A stretch of 64,000 bases of DNA, taken from the NCBI GenBank assembly GCA_023151115.1, contig JAKLJP010000007.1, forward strand, positions 62,001 through 126,000, given 5' to 3'. The stretch comes from Anaerolineae bacterium. GTDB taxonomy: Bacteria; Chloroflexota; Anaerolineae; 4572-78; J111. The notes below the pieces were generated by a model. That model worked only from the letters and a program-made list of their open reading frames with translations. It was not told the DNA's origin and searched no databases. This document shows, piece after piece, positions 17,339 through 27,918 of the stretch. Position 1 is the first letter of the stretch. Each line of letters starts with the position of its first letter. A program made the translations under genes and the position numbers.

Positions 17339-19402
17339 TCACCTATCCAATACTATCCGCACTTTAGCCGCCAAATTCATGGGGCTAAAGGGTTTTTGGA
17401 TAAAAGCAGCGCCCGGCTCAAGAACGCCATGCTGGGCAATCGCTTCGTCGGTGTAGCCCGACATGAACAGGGTTTTCAAATCGGGCCGGGTGCGGACTAG
17501 CTCTTCGGCCAGGGTTTTGCCGCTAATACCGGGCATGACCACGTCGGTTAGCAGCAAATGGACGGGATCAGGACGGTGAGCCATCAGCCGCAGCGCCTCC
17601 TGCCCATTCCCGGCTTCTAGCAGGTTATAACCCAGCTTCGACAACACCTGCCGGATCAGTTCACGCACCCCCATGTTATCCTCAACCAGCAGGATTGTTT
17701 CGCTGCCGGCAGGCATCTCCCATCCAGGCTCCGGGCGAAGCGGCCGTATCATCTTCTCTTCGACGCACGGCAGGTAAATCTTGAAGGTCGTGCCAACTCC
17801 TTCTTCGGAATAGACCCAGATGTCGCCGCCGCTTTGCTTCACAATCCCAAAAACAGTGGCTAACCCCAAGCCTGTGCCCTGGCCCGGTTCTTTGGTGGTA
17901 AAGAAAGGTTCAAAGATGTGGGCCTTGACCTCCTGGCTCATGCCGTAGCCGGTATCACTAATAGCTAACAGTACATATTTACCCGGCTGAGTATTCAGAT
18001 GACCGGCCACATACTTATCGTCTTTGATCACATTGGCCGTTTCGATGATCAGTTGCCCACCTCTGGGCATGGCATCGCGGGCATTGACGACAAGATTGAC
18101 GATGACCTGCTCGATTTGGGTGGGATCCACTTTAACCGGCCACAACTCCGGGGTGAGGACCGTTTTTAAATCAATGTCCTCACCAATGACCCGTTGCAAC
18201 ATTTTGTCCATCTCGGCGACGACCATGTTGAGATTCAACACCTGCGGTTGGATAATCTGTTTCCGGCTAAAAGCTAACAGTTGGCGCACCAGGTCGGCGG
18301 CTCGCTGGCCCGACTGTAGAATCATGGCCACCATCTCTCCTAAAGGGTCGTCGGGGCGGAGTTCGTCTTGAATTAAGTACGCAAAACCATTCATGGCTGT
18401 CAGTAAATTATTAAAATCATGGGCTACACCGGCGGTCAGCCGGCCGAGGGCTTCCATCTTTTGGGCCTGGTAATACTGTTCTTCTAATTGCCGGCGTTGC
18501 TCTTCCAGACGCACCCGGGCCAATACCCCGGCCAATTGATCGGCTACACTCCACGTCAAATTGATCTCCTCGGTCGAGAAGTGATGTGTTTCAAAAGACT
18601 CCAGGCTCAAGCTGCCAATCACCTCTCCCTCAATCACCAGAGGAACGAGCAACAATGAGACGACACCATATTGGCGCAGCCAGCCCTGGATCACCTTCAG
18701 GGAGGGATCGTTTTGGATATCGTTGGTAACGAAGGATGTTTGGTGGTTGAACAGGTACTGGAACACAGGATCATCAGCCACAGGAATAGTTTGATACAAG
18801 GCTGTGCTGTCGTCCTGGCTCGAATACTCTGCCACCACCGTAGCGGTTGTTTTCTTTTGATCCAGCAGTGTGGCGGTGGCATGGGGCAACTTAAAGGCCA
18901 GGGCCAGTTCACGGCAGGCGACTTCCAGGATAGCCTCCTGGTCCTTGCTGGGGGTGGCGGCTGAAGCGGCGATGATCCGGTTGAGCAAGGCCAGTTCGCG
19001 GTTGCGGCGGCGGATTTCTTCTTCGGCTTGTTTGCGCTGGCTAATGTCGCGAATAGCCGTCACTCTGGCGATACGTCCTTTGTACGGCAGTGTCTTGGCT
19101 CGCACTTCGACGGGCAAAGTTGAGCCATCTTTACGCAAGGCCAGATGCTCGTAAGCGCCTTCATACCCCGCCGCAATATTTTTTAGCACTAATTCACGAT
19201 CTGCCGGGGCTACAAAATTCATAACGTCCAGACCAATAATTTCAGCAGGTTTATAGCCGAGCATGTTAGCGAACTGCTGGTTGATATCAAGGATACGGCC
19301 CTTGTAACTAATCCCAATCCCCTCAAAGGTAGCCTCAAACAGCCAGCTAAGGTTCTCTTCACTCTTGCGCAAAACCTCCTTGCTCCATTCGCTTGTTTCC
19401 AT
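17339..19402 (-). CDS. hybrid sensor histidine kinase (PAS-GAF-HisKA-HATPase-REC)
   Basis: 687 residues from the ATG preceded by GGGAGAAACAAAACG; another in-frame ATG lies ten codons upstream at 19432. The order is PAS domain with PAC ([20 protein letters not shown]), GAF (about residues 145-300), HisKA with the phospho-His in [15 protein letters not shown], HATPase ([43 protein letters not shown]) and a C-terminal receiver with the Asp in [13 protein letters not shown]. No membrane segment is visible, so it is cytoplasmic. It is third in a minus-strand group with a receiver protein and an RsbW-like ATPase. The signal is unknown. Confidence 0.9.
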   Translation of the reverse strand: METSEWSKEVLRKSEENLSWLFEATFEGIGISYKGRILDINQQFANMLGYKPAEIIGLDVMNFVAPADRELVLKNIAAGYEGAYEHLALRKDGSTLPVEVRAKTLPYKGRIARVTAIRDISQRKQAEEEIRRRNRELALLNRIIAASAATPSKDQEAILEVACRELALAFKLPHATATLLDQKKTTATVVAEYSSQDDSTALYQTIPVADDPVFQYLFNHQTSFVTNDIQNDPSLKVIQGWLRQYGVVSLLLVPLVIEGEVIGSLSLESFETHHFSTEEINLTWSVADQLAGVLARVRLEEQRRQLEEQYYQAQKMEALGRLTAGVAHDFNNLLTAMNGFAYLIQDELRPDDPLGEMVAMILQSGQRAADLVRQLLAFSRKQIIQPQVLNLNMVVAEMDKMLQRVIGEDIDLKTVLTPELWPVKVDPTQIEQVIVNLVVNARDAMPRGGQLIIETANVIKDDKYVAGHLNTQPGKYVLLAISDTGYGMSQEVKAHIFEPFFTTKEPGQGTGLGLATVFGIVKQSGGDIWVYSEEGVGTTFKIYLPCVEEKMIRPLRPEPGWEMPAGSETILLVEDNMGVRELIRQVLSKLGYNLLEAGNGQEALRLMAHRPDPVHLLLTDVVMPGISGKTLAEELVRTRPDLKTLFMSGYTDEAIAQHGVLEPGAAFIQKPFSPMNLAAKVRIVLDR

Positions 19403-19416
19403 CGTTTTGTTTCTCC

Positions 19417-19526
19417 CTAAATCATCGCCCATAATAAGGACCTATCCGAAAACCCGTAGGTTGGCATCCCTATGCCAGCCGATGAGGCATAGGATGCATT
19501 ATCTACTAAATCATCGCCCATAATAA
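19417..19526. repeat. 21-bp direct repeat flanking a short hairpin at the kinase start
   Basis: The 21 bases starting CTAAATCATCGCCCATAATA occur at 19417-19437 and again at 19506-19526. Between them lies a 68-bp segment with the hairpin GCATCCCTATGCC / GGCATAGGATGC. The repeated sequence includes the first codons of the longer kinase frame. It looks like a small insertion that duplicated its target, or a local duplication. Confidence 0.8.
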
Positions 19527-19557
19527 CTACGTCTATTTCTGCTGGTAGCAGTCAGCC

Positions 19558-19968
19558 TTAAGAAGTTAGATACATGGTTAGGTGGAGTTCATTGCGGCCA
19601 GGCATAACCAAAGCTCTAACTTCATCCACCAGACCCTTAATCAGAAATAAGCCCCAACCGCGATGATCTGCCCGCTCCTGGCGAGCCAGATTTAGATTGG
19701 ACAATGGCTGTTGGCCCTGGTCAATTATTCTTAAGGTCAGCCCGTTGCTTTCCACCAGGGCAATAATCTCTACTTTGAGTTGAACATTTAACTGATTACC
19801 GTGCTCAATCGAGTTGGTCACGGCTTCGCTGAGTGCTGTTTTGAGGTCGTCAATACGCTCGGCAGAAAAGCCCATCCGACGCGCCAAAATGGCAATGGCT
19901 GAGGCAGCCACTTTTTCGTAACCCAGCTCACTGGGCAAGGAAATTTCAATGGTTTGTTGCTTGTTCAT
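19558..19968 (-). CDS. RsbW-like anti-sigma factor / serine kinase-type ATPase
   Basis: 136 residues of the GHKL ATPase family in its short RsbW form. The N-box is clear (KTALSEAVTNSIEHGNQ), followed by DQGQQPL and the ATP-lid region DHRGWGLFLIKGLVDEV. Such proteins bind and phosphorylate anti-anti-sigma factors or act as free ATPase partners in partner-switching. No STAS antagonist or sigma factor is encoded nearby. It lies between a receiver protein gene and the hybrid kinase gene on the same strand, so it likely belongs to that signalling group. Confidence 0.85.
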   Translation of the reverse strand: MNKQQTIEISLPSELGYEKVAASAIAILARRMGFSAERIDDLKTALSEAVTNSIEHGNQLNVQLKVEIIALVESNGLTLRIIDQGQQPLSNLNLARQERADHRGWGLFLIKGLVDEVRALVMPGRNELHLTMYLTS

Positions 19969-19983
19969 GATCAGGTTTCCTAC

Positions 19984-20436
19984 TTATTGGTTGTAACACG
20001 GCAGTAACTTTTCTATCGCCGAAAACAGCTCCAGCACCTCGAAACCTTTGAGTAAAGCTGCCTTGGCTCCAGCAGCTCTGGCCGCTCGTTGCTGCTCGAT
20101 TGAATTCACAAATAAGAGACAGGGGGTCTGCTGTTGTTTTTGTCGTATTTGCTGCAACAACACCCAGGCCTGGTTATCCGGCAGATCTACGTCTAACATG
20201 ACCAGAGCCGGGCTGTACTGGGTTAACAGTTGCATAGCCATGAAACTATGACTGGCTATACCCGCCACCTTGAGTCGAGGCATAATCTGGAGCAAAGCTT
20301 GTAAACTATTCCGAATCCGGCCTGGTTTGGCTACAATTAAAATTAAGGCTTCGTCTTCAGCCTCATCCTTTTTGGGCGTTATGGTCACTGTCTCCACCTT
20401 AACCTCGTCGGCTAAAATTTTTAATGAGCCTATCAT
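19984..20436 (-). CDS. stand-alone response regulator receiver protein
   Basis: 150 residues. A short charged N-terminal stretch (about 1-28) precedes a receiver domain; the phospho-acceptor Asp is in LVMLDVDLPDNQ, and the late Lys is near ALLKGFEV. No output domain follows, so it probably works by protein contact with the RsbW-like ATPase or the hybrid kinase encoded just downstream. The gap to the next gene is 15 bases, supporting cotranscription. Confidence 0.85.
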   Translation of the reverse strand: MIGSLKILADEVKVETVTITPKKDEAEDEALILIVAKPGRIRNSLQALLQIMPRLKVAGIASHSFMAMQLLTQYSPALVMLDVDLPDNQAWVLLQQIRQKQQQTPCLLFVNSIEQQRAARAAGAKAALLKGFEVLELFSAIEKLLPCYNQ

Positions 20437-20487
20437 ATCATTTCTCTATCTGTAACTCATTAGCCGGAAATCAGATTTTAGCTATAA

Positions 20488-20513
20488 CAAAAAGACCGCT
20501 TGCAAGCGGTCTT
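20488..20513 (-). terminator. Rho-independent terminator of the NarL-type operon
   Basis: A perfect 22-bp palindrome (AAGACCGCTTG and its complement) is followed, on the minus strand, by TTTTTG. It lies about 60 bases after the stop of the response regulator at 20572. Confidence 0.85.
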
Positions 20514-20571
20514 GATTATCACAAATGAGATAGAGGCTACTATAACAAATGTTATAAGATTTCGGCGCCTT

Positions 20572-21231
20572 TCAGGGGGAGTCGGCCAAACCTTCCTGCA
20601 ATGCATACAATGTGGCTTGGGTGCGATTGGCCAGATGCAATTTGCCCAGAATATTGCTCACGTGGATGCGCACCGTTCCCTCGCTAATAACCAGTTCAGT
20701 AGCTATCTCTTGGTTGGACAACCCGCGCGCCACCAGCCGCAGCACCTCCATTTCCCGCCGGGTCAGCGGCTCCTCCGTCGGCGGCAGGTTGGCTGGCGGC
20801 TGGTTGAGTTCGCGAATCAACTTGCGAGCAATCGTGGGGTGCAGCGACGACTCGCCCCGGTAAACATCGTGGATGGCCTGGAGGACCATCTCTGGGGGTG
20901 AATCCTTCAGCAGGTAGCCCAGCGCGCCCGCTTTGATCACCGGAAATACTTTGTCATCGTCGGCAAAGCTAGTCAAGACCAGGATACGGGCGTCGGGGTT
21001 CTCTTGTTTGATTTCGACAATGGCTTCAAGCCCCCCTTTACGCGGCATCATCAAGTCAAGCAAGATAACATCCGGTTTGAGCAGCCGGGCCTTGTCCACC
21101 GCTTCTCCCCCATCCACTGCTTCCCCAATTAACTCCATGTCGCTTCTGAGGTTGATCAAAGCGCCCAATCCGCGCCGTACCACCGGATGGTCGTCGGCAA
21201 TCAGCACACGAATCGGTTTTTCCTGGCTCAT
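20572..21231 (-). CDS. NarL/FixJ-family response regulator
   Basis: 219 residues. The N-terminal receiver has acidic residues in IADDHPVV, the phospho-Asp in [13 protein letters not shown] and the Lys in GYLLKDSP. The C-terminal LuxR-type helix-turn-helix is seen in [20 protein letters not shown] and [12 protein letters not shown]. It begins two bases after the stop of the large kinase gene upstream, so the two form a two-component pair. The targets are unknown. A strong terminator follows. Confidence 0.95.
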   Translation of the reverse strand: MSQEKPIRVLIADDHPVVRRGLGALINLRSDMELIGEAVDGGEAVDKARLLKPDVILLDLMMPRKGGLEAIVEIKQENPDARILVLTSFADDDKVFPVIKAGALGYLLKDSPPEMVLQAIHDVYRGESSLHPTIARKLIRELNQPPANLPPTEEPLTRREMEVLRLVARGLSNQEIATELVISEGTVRIHVSNILGKLHLANRTQATLYALQEGLADSP

Positions 21232-21233
21232 AC

Positions 21234-24200
21234 TTACACCTCCAGACTAACTTTTACTTTTGTGCCTTCGCCTGGCGTGGAAAGGATCGTTAACAGCCCA
21301 CCCATTTTTTCTACCCGTTCCTGCATGCTGGTCAGCCCCAGGCCCCCTTTGCCCTCTGCCGTTGGGAGGTCAAACCCGGCGCCATTATCCGTCACTTCCA
21401 GTTCAATGCGTCCGTTGCTGGCCCCAATCGAAACAGTAACAGCAGTAGCAGCGGCATGTTTCAAAGCATTGTTCAAAGCTTCCTGGGCAATGTGGTAAAG
21501 CGCTTCTTCCACCTGTCGAGGCAGATCGAGCGTAGTCTCTGCCTGCAACTCTGTCTGGACGCCGGCCCGGCGCTCGACGGCATCCAGGCGCTGCCGCAAA
21601 GCACCGATCAACCCTTCTTGGGCCAATGCCAGCGGGCGCAGTTCGTAAACCAGCAGGCGCATCTCCTTGAGGGCCTGTTGGGCAATCTGGCCCAATTCAA
21701 TGAGGCAGTTATATACCTGAGTCATATCACCCAGGTTATAAGCTTCCCGCCCGACGGTGGCAAAGAGATTGACGCTGTACAACAATTGGGTCACTGAATC
21801 GTGCAAATCACGGGCCAGCCGCGCCCGCTCCTCCATCACCGCCGATTGCTCGGCCAGTTGGCGCAGCCGGGCGCTCTCTACCACCACCCCCACCTGATCG
21901 GCAATAGTGGTCAGCAGCGCTACCTCTTCCACATTAAAGTGGGGCTGTCCCTTAGCTCTGGCAACGCTTAACACACCTAACATCCGCCCTCCGGCCCGTA
22001 TGGGAACACCCGCATAAGCCTGAAAGCCTATCCGCCCCGCCTCAACCGAGCGTAGGTCTAAAGCTACGTCGGGCACAATCAAAGGACCAGCCTGCTTGAT
22101 GACCCAGCCCGGCAGCCCCATACCAACAGGCAGAGTTTCTAGCTGAGCCGCCAGGTCTGGCGGAAAACCCTGCTGGACGGCCTGGTGGAGCGTCTCGCCC
22201 GTTTCATTCAGTAAATGGATGCCGCCGATCTGGCTGCGCATGGCCCCCAAGACCCGTTCCAAGATCAGTTCCAGCATCATTTTCAGGTTCAGCGATTCGC
22301 TGGCAACGGCGGTCACTTCATAAAGAGCCGATAACTCGCGGGTCCGGTCGGTGACTCGCTGCTCCAATTCAGTGGTGTAATGTTGAACCTGTTCAAACAA
22401 GCGGCTGTTCTCGATAGCAATCGCCAGTTGTTCGGCCACCGACTGGGCCATGACCAGATCATCCGGGCCATACCCTTCCACCTGCCGGCAGGCCAGAAAC
22501 CAGACGCCAATGACCTGTCCCTTGATCCGCAGGGGCAGGATTATAGCCGAGCGCATACCCATTGTTATGACTGGCTGATAGACGGCAAAGCGCTGCTCAG
22601 AAACAAGGTCGGCGCTCAGGAACGACTGGCCCTGCTCAACTACTATGCGAGACATTTCCAGAGTCTTAAGCGGTACCCTACTCCCCGCTGGTGGCAGGGG
22701 TTCTTCGCCCGCCGCATAACTCAGGTACAGGCTGTCTCCCTCCACCAGGTTGATACTCATAAAGTCGTAAGGCAGCAGGCGCAGGGTCTGCTGGGCGAAA
22801 GCCCGGTAAACCTGGTCAGAGTCCAGGCTGGCAGTGATGGCCCGGTCCAACTCGTGGAGTACAGCCAGGTGTTCGGCCCGCTGTTGTGTTTCGGCATAGA
22901 GGCGAGCATTTTGAATAGCAACGGCGGCCTGGTCGGCAAACGCCTGGAGATGTTCGGCATGGGCAGTCGTGAAAACTCCAGGGGTATCACTGTCGAGATT
23001 GAGAACGCCAATGACTTCTCCCTGCATACGGATAGGCACACCGATATAAGCGCGCAGCCACGGCTCATCCTTAACCACCCAGTCGGGATCAGTTTCAGTA
23101 TCAGGAATTACCACAGGTTGGCCCATCTCTACCATCCGGCGCAAGGTGGGGGTGTCGGCCAGGGCGTGCTGTGACTTTAACACCGCTTCCCCTCGGCCAT
23201 GTTTATCGTAGCCCTGGGCGCGGACCACATGGGTGACTCCAGATTCGATGAGCGCGATATTGACCAGCTCATGTTGGACAACCCGCCCCACATTGCTCAA
23301 GATACGATCTAGCACTTCTTCCAAATTGAGCGTGCTGTTGAGCGCCGCCGCCGTATCACGCAAGGCTTCTGCCTCTTGCCGGCGTTGCGCTTCGGCCTCA
23401 AACAGCCGAGCTTGCTGGAGGGCAATAGCCAGTTGGTCGGCTACCTCACGGACGGTGTTCATCTGCTCAGCCGAAAAAACGATTAAACTAGCCTCCCATA
23501 AATTGACAGACCCAATCAGTTCGCCGGGGGCAATTAAGGGGAAAAGCGTCCCAAAATGAGTCCCTTCAGCATACGCAGTCTCGATTATTTCTGGGGGTAA
23601 ATCATCCGGCATCCTGTCTACCTGCACAGAAATCACCTGGCCTTGCCTTAACTGGCTAATTAGATTTCTATACAGCGCGAGTGGCGTACGACTGCCCATC
23701 TTCACTTTGGTCTTTGTATCAACATCTATAGCCAAAGTTAAGACCTCATTAGCGGCAAAATCTAAGACCGAGACAACAGCCCGCCGGCACGGTACGAGCT
23801 GCCGTATGTAACGCAATGCCGTCTGAGCAATCTCCTGCGGCGAGTGGGCGGACAGGATGGCTCGATCTATTTCATGCAAAACTTTCAAACGGTTGGCAAA
23901 ACGATTTAAGGCTGCTTCTGCCCGCTGGCGTTCGGCAATCTCTGCGGTTAGTTGGGTGTTGATTTGCGCTTCCGTCTCGATGCGTTGGCGGAGATGAGCC
24001 GTCATCTGGTTAAAAGCAGCAGCCAGAACGGCTAATTCATCTTTAGAGGTGACGGGCGCTTCGATATCCAGGTTACCCACGGTAACAGACCGGACCGCCT
24101 GGGTAATTTGCCGAATTGGTTTAGCAATTTGGCCGGCGGCGAGCCATAACAACCCTAAACCCAGCCCGGCCAAAAGTCCCCCTATCCCAATCAACCGCCA

Positions 24201-25181
24201 CATCAATCTAGTAGCTTCGGCGGCAATCTTCTCAGCCGGGATCAAGACATTGACCGACCAGGGCGTTTCAGTTTGGCCAAACTTTATCGGCACAAATACG
24301 GCCAACTCGCTGTCTTGGTACTCAATAAATTGTTCACCTTGCTGAATACGGGCCAAATTATTTCCTGCCTCATTACCAGGGTTCATGTCTCGAACGTTTT
24401 GGCCGATGAGCTGCGGCTGGTCGGTTACGGCGGCCAGGGTACCGTTATGGCTAACCAGGGCCAACCTGCCTGATTTATCATAAATGTCTATTTGGTTGGC
24501 TAACTGCTGTAAAAATTCCAGCCGGATATCTACCCCGACGATACCATAAAATTTGCCCTGAGCCATGACGGGTGCAACCAGGGATGTTATCAACACGTCT
24601 TCACCCTGCACCGGATAGAGATAAGGATTGATGATACATTCTTTGTTGGTGCGCTTGGGACACTGATAATAATCGCCCGCCCCCTCTACCTCGTAAGCTA
24701 CCGAAGGTTCGAGTTGAATTTTTCCCTGCCTATTTCTACTCCAATAAGGAATAAAGCGCCCAGTTTGATCATGACCGGTTTGACCTATATGTTCAGTGTC
24801 TTCACCATCAAAAGTATTTGGTTCCCAAATGGTATAAATGGCCAGGAACTCCGGGTTATCCACCAGAACCTGTCTCAGCGCAGCGTTAACCTCAGCCCGG
24901 TTGAACCGAAGATGCCCCTCTTCAGTTTTGCTCGCCGCCAGAACTTGAGCCAGGGTGCGGGCCGTAGTGAGGGCAGTTTCAATTTTTGTCTGAACCACAT
25001 TGGCTTGCGTTTCCGCTACGGCCAGCGCCCGGTTCTCCGCAATTTCAACCGCCGTGCGCCGCAGCGACAACGCCGCATAAGCAATAATGATGGTCGCTGT
25101 TAGCAGCAGACAGACTCCCGTCCACAAGGCGATCTTCAATTGGATTGATTTTAATTGCAGGCCAGTCGAGAGGGGATTCAT
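21234..25181 (-). CDS. membrane sensor histidine kinase, Cache-HAMP-multi-GAF-HisKA_3
   Basis: 1315 residues from the internal ATG (MNPLSTG); the frame is open 40 codons further (TTG at 25301) but no ribosome site supports that. Membrane segments lie at about 16-40 and 328-350 and enclose a periplasmic double-Cache-like sensor ([22 protein letters not shown]). A HAMP domain (about 350-405) is followed by several GAF domains filling about 430-1110. The kinase core is of the NarX type: [17 protein letters not shown] with the phospho-His, then NNALKHA, DNGAGFD and [11 protein letters not shown]. The partner regulator follows two bases downstream. The ligand is unknown; the extracytoplasmic part suggests a small molecule. 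Confidence 0.92.
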   Translation of the reverse strand: MNPLSTGLQLKSIQLKIALWTGVCLLLTATIIIAYAALSLRRTAVEIAENRALAVAETQANVVQTKIETALTTARTLAQVLAASKTEEGHLRFNRAEVNAALRQVLVDNPEFLAIYTIWEPNTFDGEDTEHIGQTGHDQTGRFIPYWSRNRQGKIQLEPSVAYEVEGAGDYYQCPKRTNKECIINPYLYPVQGEDVLITSLVAPVMAQGKFYGIVGVDIRLEFLQQLANQIDIYDKSGRLALVSHNGTLAAVTDQPQLIGQNVRDMNPGNEAGNNLARIQQGEQFIEYQDSELAVFVPIKFGQTETPWSVNVLIPAEKIAAEATRLMWRLIGIGGLLAGLGLGLLWLAAGQIAKPIRQITQAVRSVTVGNLDIEAPVTSKDELAVLAAAFNQMTAHLRQRIETEAQINTQLTAEIAERQRAEAALNRFANRLKVLHEIDRAILSAHSPQEIAQTALRYIRQLVPCRRAVVSVLDFAANEVLTLAIDVDTKTKVKMGSRTPLALYRNLISQLRQGQVISVQVDRMPDDLPPEIIETAYAEGTHFGTLFPLIAPGELIGSVNLWEASLIVFSAEQMNTVREVADQLAIALQQARLFEAEAQRRQEAEALRDTAAALNSTLNLEEVLDRILSNVGRVVQHELVNIALIESGVTHVVRAQGYDKHGRGEAVLKSQHALADTPTLRRMVEMGQPVVIPDTETDPDWVVKDEPWLRAYIGVPIRMQGEVIGVLNLDSDTPGVFTTAHAEHLQAFADQAAVAIQNARLYAETQQRAEHLAVLHELDRAITASLDSDQVYRAFAQQTLRLLPYDFMSINLVEGDSLYLSYAAGEEPLPPAGSRVPLKTLEMSRIVVEQGQSFLSADLVSEQRFAVYQPVITMGMRSAIILPLRIKGQVIGVWFLACRQVEGYGPDDLVMAQSVAEQLAIAIENSRLFEQVQHYTTELEQRVTDRTRELSALYEVTAVASESLNLKMMLELILERVLGAMRSQIGGIHLLNETGETLHQAVQQGFPPDLAAQLETLPVGMGLPGWVIKQAGPLIVPDVALDLRSVEAGRIGFQAYAGVPIRAGGRMLGVLSVARAKGQPHFNVEEVALLTTIADQVGVVVESARLRQLAEQSAVMEERARLARDLHDSVTQLLYSVNLFATVGREAYNLGDMTQVYNCLIELGQIAQQALKEMRLLVYELRPLALAQEGLIGALRQRLDAVERRAGVQTELQAETTLDLPRQVEEALYHIAQEALNNALKHAAATAVTVSIGASNGRIELEVTDNGAGFDLPTAEGKGGLGLTSMQERVEKMGGLLTILSTPGEGTKVKVSLEV

Positions 25182-25375
25182 TTGATGTTTCCGGCTACGT
25201 TCTGTTAGCTGCCAGATTACCCGCCCGGACAGGTCAAGGAAAATTGTCGGGAAAATCAGTAGGGAGAAGAAGAGTAGTTGTTTGCTTGGCGGCCGTGCCA
25301 AAATTTAATTGGAGTAGCTGTATGTAGTATAACACAATTGGCTAATTTTTTGGAGTCATAGGCGGAAGTAACTAT

Positions 25376-25404
25376 TTGACAAAAACAGAAAATCGTAATA
25401 TATT
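25376..25404 (+). promoter_or_regulatory. sigma70-like promoter of the DeoR gene
   Basis: TTGACA at 25376-25381, a 17-base spacer and TATATT at 25399-25404, about 45 bases before the DeoR start. Downstream A-rich direct repeats (GAAAGTAAACTAAAATAAAC) could be an autoregulatory DeoR site. Confidence 0.55.
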
Positions 25405-25450
25405 GAAAATAATCGAAAGTAAACTAAAATAAACAAAAGAGAAATTCCTC

Positions 25451-26227
25451 ATGGTACTGCCCCGAGAGCTTTTTTTAGAAGAAAGACGCCAGGAAATTCT
25501 GCGCCGTGTAGAAGAAGCGGGTCGAGTCTCGGTGGGTGAACTCAGCCAGCAGTTGGGCGTATCGGAAGTAACCATTCGGGCCGATTTGCAGGCGCTGGCC
25601 GAGCAGAATTTTATCATCCGCACCCATGGCGGCGCTATTCCGGCCAACACGATGAATGAGTTGGCCCTAACCCTGCGCCGGCAGCGGCAGGTCCAGGAGA
25701 AAAGCCGCATCGGTCAGGCCGGCGCGGCTCTCGTCCACGATGGCGACGCCATCTTTCTGGACAGCAGCAGCACTGCCCTGGCCATTGTCCAGCACCTCAA
25801 ACAGCACCGCCATTTGACCATTATCACCAACAGCCTGGTCATCGCCCAGGAGATGCAGGACACGCCTGGCGTCCGGGTGGTCATGTCGGGCGGTGTGCTG
25901 CAGCGCGAGACGGCTTCGCTGGTGGGGCTGGATGGGCTGGAGATGCTGCGCAAGTTCAATATTCAAAAAGGTTTTTTTGGCGCGCATGGCCTCAACCTGC
26001 CCGAAGGGTTAACCGATGTCAGCGCCGACGAAGCCGAAGTCAAACGCGCCCTGGTTGAGATATGCCGCCAAACCATTGCCATTTTGGATGCGACCAAATG
26101 GGGCCGGGTCGGTCTGGCTTCCTTCGCCCGGCCCGACCAGCTTGATACCGTCATCACCAACGCCGACGCACCCGCGGAGTTAGTCGAAGCGGTGCGGGTG
26201 GTGGGGATTGAAGTGGTGGTCGTGTAA
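25451..26227 (+). CDS. DeoR/GlpR-family transcriptional regulator
   Basis: 258 residues, normal for the family. The N-terminal helix-turn-helix is [20 protein letters not shown] then [17 protein letters not shown], and the end of the motif (RTHGGAI) is diagnostic. The sugar-isomerase-like sensor domain contains [23 protein letters not shown] and [16 protein letters not shown]. These proteins repress sugar-phosphate or polyol genes and are released by a phosphorylated sugar. It is divergent from the kinase genes to the left; the 2-oxoacid dehydrogenase genes follow, but a target is not evident. Confidence 0.93.
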   Translation: MVLPRELFLEERRQEILRRVEEAGRVSVGELSQQLGVSEVTIRADLQALAEQNFIIRTHGGAIPANTMNELALTLRRQRQVQEKSRIGQAGAALVHDGDAIFLDSSSTALAIVQHLKQHRHLTIITNSLVIAQEMQDTPGVRVVMSGGVLQRETASLVGLDGLEMLRKFNIQKGFFGAHGLNLPEGLTDVSADEAEVKRALVEICRQTIAILDATKWGRVGLASFARPDQLDTVITNADAPAELVEAVRVVGIEVVVV

Positions 26228-26230
26228 ATC

Positions 26231-26277
26231 TGGAACGCAAGCCGCAAGACGAAAGACGGAGTTTTCGTCTTGCGGCT
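26231..26277 (+). repeat. GCAAGAC-heptad hairpin
   Basis: GCAAGCC GCAAGAC GAAAGAC heptads lead into a hairpin with GTCTTGCGGC. It lies just after the DeoR stop and could also end transcription. The word recurs at 42084-42129. Confidence 0.75.
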
Positions 26278-26290
26278 AACTACTCAGCCA

Positions 26291-26380
26291 TGTCATTTCG
26301 ACCGCAGGGAGAAATCCCCGACGCCCTACTTTCATGGGTTGCGCCTTGAGGATTTCTCGACCTTCGGTCTCGAAATGACA
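26291..26380. repeat. TGTCATTTCGA-type palindromic repeat
   Basis: Begins TGTCATTTCGACCGCAGGGA and ends CTTCGGTCTCGAAATGACA, forming a long hairpin. Very similar to the left end of 1602-1750. Confidence 0.88.
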
Positions 26381-26422
26381 ATGAGCCTGAGCAGTAACGA
26401 ATATTTTTTGAGGTAAAAATCT

Positions 26423-27769
26423 ATGGCAACCGCAGTTGTAATGCCCAAGCAGGGCCAATCGGTGGAAAATTGTATCATTGTGGGCTGGAGGAAAGCCGTG
26501 GGGGATAATGTGTCCGTGGGCGAAATTCTGGCCGAAGTGGAAACCGATAAAGCGCTCTTGGAAATTGAAAGTCCGGCCTCTGGCGTGCTGCTGGCCCGGT
26601 TTTTTGAGGCCGGCGATGAAGTCCCGGTCTTGACCAACATCGCCGCCATCGGCCAGCCGGGTGAAGATGTTAGTAATTTTTGGGCGGCCGGGGCTAAAGA
26701 AAAGTCTGCGGCAAAAGAGGAAGTCGCGCCTGTTCCGGCTTCACCCCCGCCAGCAGCCGCGACAGCAGCTCCCCTCTCTGAATTTGTGGGCATCTCGCCA
26801 CGAGCCAGAAATCTAGCGCAGCAAAAAGGGGTGGAGGTGGCGAGTCTGGCCGGCAGCGGCCCCGGTGGACGGATTATCGAGCGGGATGTTCAGGCCGCTC
26901 TGGTTAAGAAACCGGCGATGACTCCCCTGGCCCGGTCCATGGCCGCGCACGGCGGCTTTAATATTCCGCCTCACGGCTCCGGCGTAAGCGGCCGGATCAT
27001 GGCCGACGATTTGCAAACTGTGGCGCAGCCGGAACCCGTCGTGCCAGTACTGCCGGTTGCTGCTCCGGTTGAAGAGGAGGTGCGGACAATTGCCGTCAAA
27101 GGCATCCGCAAGGTTATTGCCGGGCGCATGCTGGCCTCGCTGCAAACAACAGCTCAACTGACCCTCAACGCTTCCGCCGATGCCAGAGCCTTGCTGGCCT
27201 ATCGCCAACGTCTGAAAGAGAGCGCCGAAGCGTTGAGCTTGCGCCAAGTTTCGATCAACGATTTGTTGTTATTAGCCCTCTCCAGGGTGCTACCCCAATA
27301 CCCCGATCTTAACGCCACCTTCAGCGACGATACCATTAGCCAGTACAAAAATGTGCATCTCGGCTTTGCCGTAGACACGCCGCGTGGCCTGATGGTTCCG
27401 GTCATTCGCCGGGCCAATACCTTGAGCCTGAAAGAGATCGCCCAGGAAGCCAAACGCCTGGCCGCCGCCTGCCTGGACAGCACTATTTCCGCGGACGAGA
27501 TGAACGGCGGTACCTTTACCCTGACCAACCTGGGCAGTTTTGGCATCGAAAGCTTTACCCCGGTCTTGAACCCACCTCAGGTCGCTATTTTGGGGGTGGG
27601 GAATATCAACTTGAAGCCGGTTCAGGTGGAGGGCGAAGTGCAGTTTATCCCTCACCTCGGCCTGTCGCTGACCATCAATCACCAGGTAGTGGACGGCGCG
27701 CCCGCCGCTCGCTTTTTGCAGGCATTTGCTCAGGGGGTCGCGCAGATTGAACTTTTATTGGCGCTGTGA
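26423..27769 (+). CDS. 2-oxoacid dehydrogenase E2 (dihydrolipoamide acyltransferase)
   Basis: 448 residues. One lipoyl domain (1-80) has the lipoylated Lys in ETDKALLEIES (K43). After an Ala/Pro linker come two E3-binding-like segments: ISPRARNLAQQKGVEVASL...GRIIERDVQ (about 123-160) and a second, MTPLARSMAAHGGFNIPPHG...GRIMADDLQ (about 167-200). The catalytic domain ends with LTINHQVVDGAPAARFL, holding the active-site His and the HxxxDG motif. It transfers the acyl group made by the E1 encoded at 27919 to CoA. Most E2 proteins have one E3-binding domain; two in tandem is unusual. No E3 gene is nearby. Confidence 0.92.
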   Translation: MATAVVMPKQGQSVENCIIVGWRKAVGDNVSVGEILAEVETDKALLEIESPASGVLLARFFEAGDEVPVLTNIAAIGQPGEDVSNFWAAGAKEKSAAKEEVAPVPASPPPAAATAAPLSEFVGISPRARNLAQQKGVEVASLAGSGPGGRIIERDVQAALVKKPAMTPLARSMAAHGGFNIPPHGSGVSGRIMADDLQTVAQPEPVVPVLPVAAPVEEEVRTIAVKGIRKVIAGRMLASLQTTAQLTLNASADARALLAYRQRLKESAEALSLRQVSINDLLLLALSRVLPQYPDLNATFSDDTISQYKNVHLGFAVDTPRGLMVPVIRRANTLSLKEIAQEAKRLAAACLDSTISADEMNGGTFTLTNLGSFGIESFTPVLNPPQVAILGVGNINLKPVQVEGEVQFIPHLGLSLTINHQVVDGAPAARFLQAFAQGVAQIELLLAL

Positions 27770-27777
27770 TATCTCAT

Positions 27778-27872
27778 TACACAGAGCTTCACAGAGAATT
27801 CACAGAGGAGCGCTGAGAAGGTCAAAATTTCTCTGTGGCTCTCTGTGTTTCCTCCGGGTGTCTCTGTGACCT
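27778..27872. repeat. CACAGAG-word inverted repeat between E2 and E1
   Basis: TTACACAGAGCTTCACAGAG on the left pairs with CTCTGTGGCTCTCTGTG on the right. Same word family as the 172-bp repeats at 8484 and 44617. Confidence 0.75.
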
Positions 27873-27918
27873 GAGCAGTTATAGCAATTGATTTTAAGAA
27901 ACTTATAAGGATAACATC

